Shown here: piece by piece, positions 1 to 7,419 of the stretch | Layout of the letters: every line of letters starts with the position of its first letter | How positions within the stretch are numbered: the first letter of the stretch is position 1 | DNA from: an uncultured Clostridia bacterium | GTDB taxonomy: Bacteria > Bacillota > Clostridia > Oscillospirales > Acutalibacteraceae | Direction: 5' to 3' | Length of the DNA: 12,882 nt | NCBI GenBank assembly: GCA_944381295.1 | Contig: CALWKP010000187.1 | Location: forward strand, 1 to 12,882 | Notes under the pieces: model-generated | The model's database searches: none | Told to the model about the DNA's origin: nothing | The model's input: the letters and a program-made list of their open reading frames with translations, nothing else | Translations under genes and position numbers: made by a program

Positions 1-1
1 C

Positions 2-832
2 CGCAACAGTCCTCCCGATCTCTGCGAAAAAACAGAGGCTTCCATTGAGGATACCGAACTCTGGATTCAGGAATGTACCGGACGCTATCAAAATATCCGT
101 CCGATTCTCACGCCGCGCTTTGTGCCCTCCTGTTCCGATGTCCTTATGAACGCGCTCGGCCGTCTCGCTGAACGCTATCAGCTTCCGGTACAATCCCATC
201 TCTGTGAAAATCATTCCGAGATCGAATGGGTCCGCAGCTTATGTCCCGGCGCCGGCAGCTATGCAAATGCTTACGCCAGATGGGGCCTTTTCGGAGATAC
301 CCCTACCGTTATGGCGCACTGCATCCACTGTACCGACGACGAACTGGATCTCATGCGCGTCAACGGTGTATTCGCGGCACACTGCCCCGAATCCAACATG
401 AACCTTTCCAGTGGTATCGCTCCTGTCAGAAAACTCCTGCAATCCGGAATTCCGACAGGTCTCGGCACCGATATTGCCGGAGGGTCCAGTTTATCCATCT
501 TCCGCGCCACAGCACAAGCAATCCAAAACAGTAAGCTTTACCGCGCAGTGATTGATTCAGATTGTCCGCCGCTCACGCTTGCGGAAGCATTCTATTTGGC
601 AACGAAAGGCGGAGGGGCCTTCTGGGGCAAAGTCGGAAGCTTTGCATCCGGTTTTGCTTTCGACGCTATCATTATCGACGACACCCGACTCCGTTCCTCC
701 GGACTTTCTCCGGAACAGCGTTTGGAACGTGTCGTAATGCTCTCTGAGGACCGTGATATTACTGCAAAATTTGCAGCCGGAAGGCTGATCTTTGATAGGG
801 GGAATCCAGCATGGCAATCGGCAAGAGCATGA
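2..832 (+). CDS. guaD: Guanine deaminase, C-terminal part (5' end cut by window)
   Basis: Zinc amidohydrolase that deaminates guanine to xanthine and ammonia in the cytoplasm. The reading frame is already open at base 2 and runs 276 codons to TGA. A GTG at 122 is not the start, because the 40 codons before it still read like the family (DTELWIQE, then IRPILTPRF). Visible amidohydrolase landmarks are the metal-binding His in QSHLCEN, the AHCIH segment, the AHCPESNMNLSSG segment and the metal/catalytic Asp in GLGTDIAGG. The tail FASGFAFDAIIIDD is the usual closing beta-sandwich. Family members run about 420-450 residues, so roughly the first third is outside the window. The gene overlaps xdhA by 22 bp, so its product xanthine is made beside the enzyme that uses it. 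The related aminohydrolase SsnA is the main alternative, but the motifs fit guanine deaminase better. Confidence 0.88.
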   Translation, partial: RNSPPDLCEKTEASIEDTELWIQECTGRYQNIRPILTPRFVPSCSDVLMNALGRLAERYQLPVQSHLCENHSEIEWVRSLCPGAGSYANAYARWGLFGDTPTVMAHCIHCTDDELDLMRVNGVFAAHCPESNMNLSSGIAPVRKLLQSGIPTGLGTDIAGGSSLSIFRATAQAIQNSKLYRAVIDSDCPPLTLAEAFYLATKGGGAFWGKVGSFASGFAFDAIIIDDTRLRSSGLSPEQRLERVVMLSEDRDITAKFAAGRLIFDRGNPAWQSARA

Positions 833-3114
833 ACCGTGTAGATGCCTACGAAAAAGTTACCGGTCAGGCACAATATACCGACGACTTCTTCGAAGGCGAG
901 ATGCTGACAGCCAAAGTGCTGCACAGCACGATTGCGAACGGTTGGGTCAAGAAAATTGACACTTCCGAAGCAGAAAAACTTCCCGGCGTCGTCAAGATCG
1001 TCACTTGCTTTGACGTGCCGGACATCCAATTCCCAACGCCTGGGCATCCCTGGTCCACGGAGGAAGCCCACCAGGACGTTTCCGACCGTAAACTCCTAAA
1101 TCAACGCGTGCGCCTCTATGGGGACGATATCGCCGCCGTTGTCGCGCTCGACAGCGTTGCTGCTTCCCGAGCACTGAAAGCCATCCGCGTTGAATACGAG
1201 GAATATCTTCCTCTGCTTTCCCCGGAAGAGGCTATGGCGGAAGGCGCCCCGCTCATGCACGAAGAATATCCCGGAAACATCCTGAAACATCATACCCTGA
1301 TCGAAGGGGATTACGAGAAAGCGGCCAGCGAGGACGGACTTCTCTTTGTGGAGGGCGATTTCCAGACCCAGATCGTCCAGCACTGCCACATCGAGCCGCC
1401 CATCTCCTATGCTTACATGAAAAAAGACCGCATCACGGTTGTTTCTTCTACGCAGATCCCCCATATCGTCCGCCGGGTCGTTGGGCAGGCTCTCGGGATC
1501 CCATGGGGACACATCCGCGTCATTAAGCCCTATATCGGCGGAGGTTTCGGCAACAAACAGGAAGTCCTGTATGAGCCGCTCAACGCCTTTCTAAGCATGC
1601 AGGTCGGTGGACGCTGTGTGAAATTGGAGCTGACCCGCGAAGAAACTTTCATCTGTACCCGTACCCGGCACGCGATCTCCTTCCACGAAACCACCGGCGT
1701 CCGTCCGGACGGCAGGCTCGTCGCACGGCGCGTAAAGATCGTCTCCAACCAAGGCGGTTATGCTTCCCACGGCCACGCCATCGCCGCGAACGCCGCCAAC
1801 GAGTTCCGCCATCTATATCAGGCGGACGGTGCACTTGAAGTGGATGTTTCCACTGTCTACACCTCCATGGCTTCCGCCGGTGCAATGCGCGCTTACGGCA
1901 TCCCGCAGGCTGCATTCGCCCTCGAATCCCATATGGACGACATTGCGCTGCGTCTCGGGATGGATCCCATCGAACTGCGCAAAAAGAATATGATGAAGCT
2001 CGGCTATGTGGACCCAGGCACCGGCATCGCCTGCTATTCCAGCGGCCTGGAAGAGTGTATCGACCGAGGGATGGCATACATCCACTGGGCGGAAAAACGG
2101 AAACAGTATCAGAACCAAACCGGACCGATCCGCCGCGGCGTTGGGATGTCTATTTTCAGTTACAAGACCGGCGTTTACCCGATCTCCCTCGAAACCGCAA
2201 GCTGCCGGATGGTCCTCAATCAGGACGGTACCATGCAGCTTCAAATGGGCGCTACTGAAATCGGTCAAGGTGCTGACACCGTATTCACACAGATGGCTGC
2301 CGACAGCGTTGGGTTCCTGCCGGAAAACGTCCACATCGTCAGTTTCCAGGACACCGATGTGACCCCATTCGACACCGGTGCGTATGCGTCCCGCCAGACC
2401 TATGTCAGCGGGATGGCGCTCAAGAAAACTGCCGGGATTTTCCGCGAAAGGATTCTGGATTACGCCTCCTATATGCTCCAAAAGCCTGCCGACTCCATGG
2501 ATATCCGTGACAGCTGGATCGTCTGCCGTGAAACCGGAGAACAGCTGCTCGGGATGGATGCGCTGGCGATGGAATCATTTTACAGTCTGGACAACTCCGT
2601 CCACATCACTGCCGAAGCCACCAACCACTGCAAGAGCAACACCTTCGCATTTGGCGCGTGTTTTGCTGAAATCGAGGTGGATATCCCGCTCGGCAAAATC
2701 AAAGTACTCGATATCATCAACATCCACGACAGTGGTGTGCTCATTAACCCCAAACTTGCAGAAGCCCAGGTACACGGCGGCATGAGCATGGGGCTCGGCT
2801 ACGCGTTAGGGGAACAGCTGCTCTACGACAAAAAAGGCAAACCTTTAAACAACAATTTCCTTGACTATAAACTGCAAACCAGTCTCGATACCCCAGAACT
2901 GCATGTAGATTTTGTGCAGACCGTTGACCCAAGCGCACCGTTCGGCAACAAGGCTCTGGGAGAACCTCCGGCAATCCCGGTAGCTCCGGCAATCCGGAAC
3001 GCCCTGCTCCACGCCACCGGCGTCGCCGTCAACTCGCTGCCGCTCAACCCGCAAAAACTTGTCGAAGCTTTTACCGAAAACGGACTGCTGAACGGAGGTG
3101 CTCTCCATGTATGA
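811..3114 (+). CDS. xdhA: Xanthine dehydrogenase molybdenum-binding subunit XdhA
   Basis: Large molybdopterin-binding subunit (767 aa) of a three-subunit purine hydroxylase, resembling E. coli XdhA over its whole length, including RVDAYEKVTG at the start and SSTQIPHIVRRVVGQALGIP in the middle. Cofactor motifs are GGGFGNKQ (residues 243-250), GAMRAYG with Arg360, and ATEIGQGADTV. The catalytic base is Glu718 in ALGEPPAIPVAP, matching the essential active-site Glu of bovine xanthine oxidase. The ATG at 811 has AGGGGG at 797-802, 8 nt upstream, and lies inside the end of guaD. It needs XdhB (FAD) and XdhC (Fe-S) to pass electrons on. Enzymes of this type in clostridia and enterobacteria are associated with a labile selenium ligand at molybdenum, and the sel genes downstream agree with that. 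Whether the substrate is xanthine, hypoxanthine or another purine cannot be read from sequence. Confidence 0.95.
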   Translation: MAIGKSMNRVDAYEKVTGQAQYTDDFFEGEMLTAKVLHSTIANGWVKKIDTSEAEKLPGVVKIVTCFDVPDIQFPTPGHPWSTEEAHQDVSDRKLLNQRVRLYGDDIAAVVALDSVAASRALKAIRVEYEEYLPLLSPEEAMAEGAPLMHEEYPGNILKHHTLIEGDYEKAASEDGLLFVEGDFQTQIVQHCHIEPPISYAYMKKDRITVVSSTQIPHIVRRVVGQALGIPWGHIRVIKPYIGGGFGNKQEVLYEPLNAFLSMQVGGRCVKLELTREETFICTRTRHAISFHETTGVRPDGRLVARRVKIVSNQGGYASHGHAIAANAANEFRHLYQADGALEVDVSTVYTSMASAGAMRAYGIPQAAFALESHMDDIALRLGMDPIELRKKNMMKLGYVDPGTGIACYSSGLEECIDRGMAYIHWAEKRKQYQNQTGPIRRGVGMSIFSYKTGVYPISLETASCRMVLNQDGTMQLQMGATEIGQGADTVFTQMAADSVGFLPENVHIVSFQDTDVTPFDTGAYASRQTYVSGMALKKTAGIFRERILDYASYMLQKPADSMDIRDSWIVCRETGEQLLGMDALAMESFYSLDNSVHITAEATNHCKSNTFAFGACFAEIEVDIPLGKIKVLDIINIHDSGVLINPKLAEAQVHGGMSMGLGYALGEQLLYDKKGKPLNNNFLDYKLQTSLDTPELHVDFVQTVDPSAPFGNKALGEPPAIPVAPAIRNALLHATGVAVNSLPLNPQKLVEAFTENGLLNGGALHV

Positions 3115-3991
3115 TATTGAAAAAATTTACGATGCTGTTTCACTGGATGATGCCATCCGCGCCCGTGTGGAGGACCCGGAAGCTGTCATTATCGCCGGCG
3201 GCAGCGACGTTCTCATCAAAATCCGTGAAGGGAAGCTCGCCGGATGCCGTTTGATCGGGATTCGCGCCATCAAGGAACTGGAAGGTATTTCGATGGACGG
3301 CGACGGCTGTATCCATATCCGTCCGCTCACAACATTTTCTCATATCACGTTCCATCCCCTCATCCGGGAACACCTTCCCGTCCTGGGGTACGCCGTCGAT
3401 CAGGTCGGCGGCCCGCAGATTCGCAACATCGGCACCATCGGCGGCAATGTCTGCAATGGTGTGACCAGTGCGGACAGCGCTTCCACCCTGTTCGCCTACA
3501 ATGCCGTTCTGGAACTGACCGGTCCCGACGGAAAACGCACCCTCCCCATTGCGGAATTCTACACCGGTCCCGGACATGTCGGCCTGGGACCTGCAGAACT
3601 TCTCACTGATATTATGATCGCAAAAAAGGATTATGACGGATTTGGCGGGCATTATATCAAATATGCGCAGCGCAACGCTATGGACATCGCCACGCTCGGT
3701 TGCTCTGCTATCTGCCGCCTGAACGCCTCCAAAAACACGATCGAAGATCTTCGGCTTGCATTCGGTGTGGCCGGCCCCATCCCAATGCGCTGTCACAAAG
3801 CCGAGGAAGCTGCTCGCGGACAGCTCATTTCTCCGCAGCTTCTGGAGCAAATTGCCCTTACCGCGGAAAGCGAGGTCAATCCCAGGACTTCCTGGCGTGC
3901 GTCCAGGGAATTCCGTTTGCAGCTTGTCCGGGAGCTCAGCCAGCGCGCATGCAAGCAAGCAATCATCCATGCAGGAGGTGCCGACTTATGA
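3107..3991 (+). CDS. xdhB: Xanthine dehydrogenase FAD-binding subunit XdhB
   Basis: FAD subunit (294 aa) of the hydroxylase, taking electrons from the XdhC clusters and delivering them to NAD+ or another acceptor. FAD-binding signatures of the CO dehydrogenase/xanthine dehydrogenase medium subunit are AGGSDVL (residues 30-36) and GGPQIRNIGTIGGNVCNG followed by TSADS. The C-terminal part has LAFGVAGPIPMRC and SWRASREFRLQLVREL, as in E. coli XdhB, and the length is normal for the family. The start is the ATG at 3107: GGAGGT at 3094-3099 sits 7 nt upstream. The in-frame GTG at 3098 overlaps that ribosome site and is unlikely. The gene overlaps xdhA by 8 bp and its stop overlaps the xdhC start as ATGA, so the three subunits are translationally coupled. 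It is the only FAD subunit in the window, so it may also serve the fused hydroxylase downstream. Confidence 0.95.
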   Translation: MYDIEKIYDAVSLDDAIRARVEDPEAVIIAGGSDVLIKIREGKLAGCRLIGIRAIKELEGISMDGDGCIHIRPLTTFSHITFHPLIREHLPVLGYAVDQVGGPQIRNIGTIGGNVCNGVTSADSASTLFAYNAVLELTGPDGKRTLPIAEFYTGPGHVGLGPAELLTDIMIAKKDYDGFGGHYIKYAQRNAMDIATLGCSAICRLNASKNTIEDLRLAFGVAGPIPMRCHKAEEAARGQLISPQLLEQIALTAESEVNPRTSWRASREFRLQLVRELSQRACKQAIIHAGGADL

Positions 3992-4482
3992 CAAAAATCA
4001 TCCATTGTACCGTAAACGGTCAGGAAACCGAAGTCGCCATCGACATCCGCGAATCCCTGGCCGACATGCTCCGGCAGCGGCTCCACCTCACCAGCGTCAA
4101 AAAAGGCTGTGAGGTTGGGGAATGCGGCGCATGCACCGTCCTCGTCGATGGTGAGGCGATCGACAGCTGCATCTATCTTGCCGACTGGGCCGACGGCAAA
4201 CACATTCTGACTGTCGAAGGGCTTCGCGGCCCCAACGGGGAACTCTCCCCCATCCAGCAGGCCTTTATCGAAGAAGCCGCCGTACAATGCGGTTTCTGTA
4301 CCCCTGGCATCATTATGTCAGCGGTTGAAATCGTCGGCAGCGGAAAACAATATACCCGCGACGAAATCCGGAAGCTGATTTCCGGCCATCTCTGTCGCTG
4401 TACCGGATACCAAAATATTTTAAACGCAGTGGAACGCGCCGTCAATGAAGCATATCAATTCCTCCAACAAGGCGAACCCTGA
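3988..4482 (+). CDS. xdhC: Xanthine dehydrogenase iron-sulfur subunit XdhC
   Basis: Small subunit (164 aa) carrying two [2Fe-2S] clusters that link molybdenum to FAD. The N-terminal plant-ferredoxin-like cluster uses Cys41, 46, 49 and 61 (GCEVGECGACTVLVDG). The second, in the helical domain, uses Cys101, 104, 136 and 138 (QCGFCTPG and HLCRCTGY). All eight ligands are present. The start is the ATG at 3988, which overlaps the xdhB stop as ATGA and has AGGAGGT at 3973-3979. The same frame is open further upstream inside xdhB, but those codons do not resemble the family, so the longer form is rejected. E. coli XdhC is about the same length. A 30-bp gap separates it from the fused hydroxylase. Confidence 0.95.
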   Translation: MTKIIHCTVNGQETEVAIDIRESLADMLRQRLHLTSVKKGCEVGECGACTVLVDGEAIDSCIYLADWADGKHILTVEGLRGPNGELSPIQQAFIEEAAVQCGFCTPGIIMSAVEIVGSGKQYTRDEIRKLISGHLCRCTGYQNILNAVERAVNEAYQFLQQGEP

Positions 4483-4512
4483 ACGAAATTTAAAAAGTTT
4501 GGAGAGAGAGCC

Positions 4513-7068
4513 ATGTCAACATTTACCGTAAACGGGAAAACAGTTTCCGTACAGGAAAACAAAAAGCTGATGCGCTATCTGCGGGATGACCTGGGCCTGA
4601 CTTCCGTCAAGGATGGATGCAGCGAAGGCGCCTGCGGGACCTGTACCGTCCTGGTGGACGGCAAACCGACCAGGGCTTGTATTTTCACCACCGATAAAAT
4701 GGATGGAAAAAACGTCCTGACCGTAGAGGGTCTGACCGAATTTGAAAAAGAAGTTTACACTTACGCCTATGGCGAAGCTGGTGCGGTCCAATGCGGCTTT
4801 TGTATTCCCGGTATGGTTTTATGTACGAAAGCCCTTCTGGATACCAATCCGGAACCAACGGAAGCCGATGCGGCTTATGCCATCCGCAATAACATCTGCC
4901 GCTGTACCGGTTATGTCAAAATCATCCGGGCAATCATGATCGCAGCGGAAATCATGCGCGCCGGAAGGATCCCGGACGCTCCCGACGATTGGAAGGTCGG
5001 CGCCAGAGTCCACCGGGTAGACGTCCGCGAAAAGGTAACTGGGACAGGGCTCTATCCCGACGACGTCTATCTCGATGGCATGATTTACGGTTCCGCTGTC
5101 CGTTCACTCTATCCAAGGGCACGCATCAAAGCAATCCGTACCGAAAAGGCCAAGGCCCTTCCCGGCGTTGTTGCTGTCTTCACCGCCGACGACATTCCCG
5201 GAAAAAACAAGGTCGGCCATCTGATGAAAGACTGGGACACTATGATTCCGGTCGGCGGCGTCACCCATTATCTTGGCGATGCGATCGCCCTTGTCGCCGC
5301 TGAGGACCCAGATACGCTCCAGAAAGCAAAATCCCTTGTGGAAATCGATTACGAGGAAGTGGAACCGATCACCTCCATTGACGAAGCACGCGCAGAAGGC
5401 GCCTCACTTGTTCACGAAAGCCACGGCTCAAACCTTCTCACCAGCCGCCACGTCTCCCGCGGAAATGCCGCTGCGGCAATCGCTAACAGCAAATATGTCC
5501 TGCATGAGCACTTTTCCACCCCATTCACAGAACACGCCTTCCTGGAACCGGAATGCGCGGTCGCCTACATGGAGGGGGACGCGGTAAAAGTACTCTCTAC
5601 CGATCAGGGAACTTATGACACGCAGCATGAAATTTTCCCCATGCTCGATCTTCCGCCAGAAAAAGTAAAAGTCCGGAACATGCTTGTCGGCGGCGGATTC
5701 GGCGGTAAGGAAGACGTTACCGTCCAGCACCAGGCCGCACTGATTGCCTACCTGACTGGCCGTCCCGTCAAAGTCAAGCTGTCCCGTCCCGAAAGCATCC
5801 TGATCCATCCAAAACGTCATCCCATGGAAATGGATTTCACCCTTGGCTGTGACGAAAACGGGATTATCCAGGGGGTCAAAGCAGTCGTCCATTCCGACAC
5901 CGGAGCCTATGCTTCCCTCGGCGGGCCTGTCCTGGAACGCGCCTGCACCCACGCCGCCGGCCCTTACAATTACCAGAACTTTGAAATTGAAGGCTATGCA
6001 TGGTATACCAACAACCCTCCCGCCGGGGCATTCCGCGGATTCGGCGTCACGCAAACCTGTTTCGCCATCGAATCCCTTCTCAACCGTATGGCTGATCAAG
6101 TGGGGATTTCCCAATGGGAGATCCGGTACCGCAACGCCATCCGGCCAGGTCAGGAACTTCCCAACGGCCAGATCGTCGGTCCCGAAACCGGTCTGGTGGA
6201 AACCCTGGAAGCCGTGAAACCCTATTATGATGCGGCAAAATATGTCGGGCTTGCCTGCGCAATGAAGAACGCAGGCGTCGGCGTGGGGCTCCCGGACTGG
6301 GGACGCTGCCGGTTAGTCATCCGTGACGCCAAAGTAGTCATCGAGGCAGGCGCTTCCTGCATCGGCCAGGGACTTGGCACCGTCCTGGTACAGACAGTCT
6401 GTGAGCTATTGAACCTTCCCCGCGTCCAAGTCGTTTACGACCGTGCCAACACCTATGAGGCACCGGACTCCGGAACAACATCCGGTTCCCGTCAGACTCT
6501 CATCACCGGGGAAGCGTGCCGCCGGGCATGCCTGAAACTGAAAGAAGAACTCGGGCCGGAAGGGCTTGCCGGACTGGAAGGCAAAGAATACTACGGGGAT
6601 TACCTTGCCAAGACAGATAAGCTCGGCGCAGATGTCCCCAATCCTGTCAGCCATGTGGCTTATGGGTACGCGACACAGCTGTGCGAGCTGGACGAACAAG
6701 GAAAGCTCAAGCGGATAGTCGCCGCGCATGATGTCGGCAAAGCAGTCAATCCGACCAGCGTGGAAGGACAGATCGAAGGCGGCGTTGTGATGTCGATGGG
6801 ATTTGCTTTAACCGAACGCTATCCTCTCGACCGCTGCAAGCCAACCGCCAAATTTGGCACATTAGGACTGTTCCGGGCAAACCAGATTCCCGAAATCAAA
6901 GCCCTGATCGTGGAAAAACCCGGTCTGAATGTAGCCGGCGGCGCGATCGGCATTGGGGAAATCACATCGATCCCGACCGCTCCCGCGATTTCCGAGGCAT
7001 ACCGGCAATTTGACGGGCAGCCACGCAACTCCCTGCCGTTGGTCAATACCCCCTATGCCAAAAAATAA
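4513..7068 (+). CDS. xdh: Fused Fe-S/molybdenum hydroxylase, selenium-dependent xanthine dehydrogenase type
   Basis: An 851-aa single-chain hydroxylase joining an XdhC-like Fe-S domain (about residues 1-160) to a molybdopterin domain (about 165-851), with no FAD domain. Cluster ligands are Cys36, 41, 44, 56 and Cys94, 97, 129, 131. Molybdenum-site motifs are GGGFGGKED (393-401), AFRGFG with Arg508, GASCIGQGLGTV, and catalytic Glu816 in AIGIGEITSIPTAPAI. The size and domain order match the family named selenium-dependent xanthine dehydrogenase, found in organisms with selenium-modified molybdenum hydroxylases; E. coli XdhD is a longer relative. The selenium there is a labile cofactor ligand, not selenocysteine, and no in-frame TGA is present. 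The ribosome site is GGAGAGAGAG at 4501-4510. It likely shares XdhB or another electron acceptor. The exact substrate (xanthine, hypoxanthine, purine) is not settled by sequence. Confidence 0.9.
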   Translation: MSTFTVNGKTVSVQENKKLMRYLRDDLGLTSVKDGCSEGACGTCTVLVDGKPTRACIFTTDKMDGKNVLTVEGLTEFEKEVYTYAYGEAGAVQCGFCIPGMVLCTKALLDTNPEPTEADAAYAIRNNICRCTGYVKIIRAIMIAAEIMRAGRIPDAPDDWKVGARVHRVDVREKVTGTGLYPDDVYLDGMIYGSAVRSLYPRARIKAIRTEKAKALPGVVAVFTADDIPGKNKVGHLMKDWDTMIPVGGVTHYLGDAIALVAAEDPDTLQKAKSLVEIDYEEVEPITSIDEARAEGASLVHESHGSNLLTSRHVSRGNAAAAIANSKYVLHEHFSTPFTEHAFLEPECAVAYMEGDAVKVLSTDQGTYDTQHEIFPMLDLPPEKVKVRNMLVGGGFGGKEDVTVQHQAALIAYLTGRPVKVKLSRPESILIHPKRHPMEMDFTLGCDENGIIQGVKAVVHSDTGAYASLGGPVLERACTHAAGPYNYQNFEIEGYAWYTNNPPAGAFRGFGVTQTCFAIESLLNRMADQVGISQWEIRYRNAIRPGQELPNGQIVGPETGLVETLEAVKPYYDAAKYVGLACAMKNAGVGVGLPDWGRCRLVIRDAKVVIEAGASCIGQGLGTVLVQTVCELLNLPRVQVVYDRANTYEAPDSGTTSGSRQTLITGEACRRACLKLKEELGPEGLAGLEGKEYYGDYLAKTDKLGADVPNPVSHVAYGYATQLCELDEQGKLKRIVAAHDVGKAVNPTSVEGQIEGGVVMSMGFALTERYPLDRCKPTAKFGTLGLFRANQIPEIKALIVEKPGLNVAGGAIGIGEITSIPTAPAISEAYRQFDGQPRNSLPLVNTPYAKK

Positions 7069-7099
7069 TATCTCAGTAAAAATATCACTGCACCATAGG

Positions 7100-7134
7100 G
7101 AGGCGGAAGCAAGCCAAAAGCTTGCTTCCGCCTC
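7100..7134. repeat. Perfect 15-bp inverted repeat, hairpin 1
   Basis: GAGGCGGAAGCAAGC (7100-7114) is followed by loop CAAAA and its exact reverse complement (7120-7134). It begins 32 nt after the xdh stop. No T-run follows on either strand, so it is not a classic intrinsic terminator. It could protect mRNA 3' ends, or be a copy of a dispersed intergenic repeat. Confidence 0.85.
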
Positions 7135-7192
7135 TTCCACGATTTTCCAAATAGAGGATACTTTTTCTTCCCACAAATCGTACCCATTCTAA

Positions 7193-7229
7193 CAGGAGGG
7201 CAAAAGCATGCTTTGCTTTTGCCCTCCTG
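7193..7229. repeat. Perfect 16-bp inverted repeat, hairpin 2
   Basis: CAGGAGGGCAAAAGCA (7193-7208), loop TGCTT, then the exact reverse complement (7214-7229). Its layout resembles hairpin 1: a G-rich GGNGG outer stem, an A-rich middle and a GCA/TGC core near the loop. The two may belong to one repeat family. No T-run follows. Confidence 0.85.
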
Positions 7230-7239
7230 ACTGGTAACC

Positions 7240-7321
7240 AGCATACCCCGGTAGATTTGTCAATGACGGCGAAGCCGTTCATTTCATCATTGACAGGTCT
7301 GCCGGGGTATGCTACTTTTTT
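7240..7321 (+). terminator. 27-bp stem hairpin 3 followed by T6, likely operon terminator
   Basis: The arms 7240-7266 and 7287-7313 pair along all 27 positions. The three that are not Watson-Crick (7252/7301, 7256/7297, 7257/7296) are all G-U on the + strand, but would be A-C on the minus strand, so the structure is kept for a + transcript. The apex holds a 4-bp mini-stem CGGC-GAA-GCCG (7267-7277). T6 follows at 7316-7321. A short palindrome CTGGTAACCAG (7231-7241) abuts the 5' arm. The position, 172 nt after the xdh stop, fits an intrinsic terminator of the purine operon, though the stem is unusually long for one. Confidence 0.7.
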
Positions 7322-7342
7322 AGATCTCTTTCTATTTTCTGT

Positions 7343-7382
7343 CAGGGGGCTTCCCGTTACTGGCAAACCCCTCTGCATTTTT
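7343..7382 (+). terminator. Weaker hairpin 4 followed by T5
   Basis: Arms CAGGGGGCTT (7343-7352) and AACCCCTCTG (7366-7375) pair with one G-U and one C-C mismatch, followed by TTTTT at 7378-7382. It could be a back-up terminator for + strand transcription that passes hairpin 3 before entering the opposing gene. The mismatched stem makes this uncertain. Confidence 0.4.
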
Positions 7383-7419
7383 GAGACATCCATCCTTGTT
7401 TCCAAGCTTGGTCAATACT

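Larger units (their letters stand above)
7069..7419. other. Convergent intergenic stretch filled with hairpins
   Basis: These 351 bp lie between the end of the purine operon (+) and the end of the methyltransferase gene (-). No convincing gene is present. About half of it is inverted repeat: perfect 15-bp and 16-bp stems, then a 27-bp stem with a T-tract, then a weaker stem with a T-tract, each listed separately. The T-tracts follow the structures only on the + strand, so termination of the purine operon is the clearest role. No equally clear terminator is seen for the minus-strand gene. Confidence 0.75.

Noticed and set aside
122..832. GTG at 122 as the true start of the deaminase
   Set aside because: The frame is open back to the window edge, and the upstream codons resemble guanine deaminase, so the gene is truncated by the window rather than short.
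1813..2481. 222-codon minus-strand open frame inside xdhA
   Set aside because: A shadow frame of a highly conserved gene; it is His/Gly/Val-rich with no domain and no promoter.
3140..3970. 276-codon minus-strand open frame spanning almost all of xdhB
   Set aside because: Antisense shadow; the + strand product matches XdhB from end to end.
5428..6114. 228-codon minus-strand open frame inside the fused hydroxylase
   Set aside because: Antisense shadow with no family features; the + frame carries all the cofactor motifs.
7100..7313. CRISPR array
   Set aside because: The repeats are inverted, not direct. They differ in sequence and length, and no cas genes are present.
7085..7405. 106-codon open frame on the minus strand across the intergenic hairpins
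   Set aside because: It is built largely from the inverted-repeat arms, shows no recognisable domain and has no clear ribosome site. Open frames through such repeats are expected by chance.
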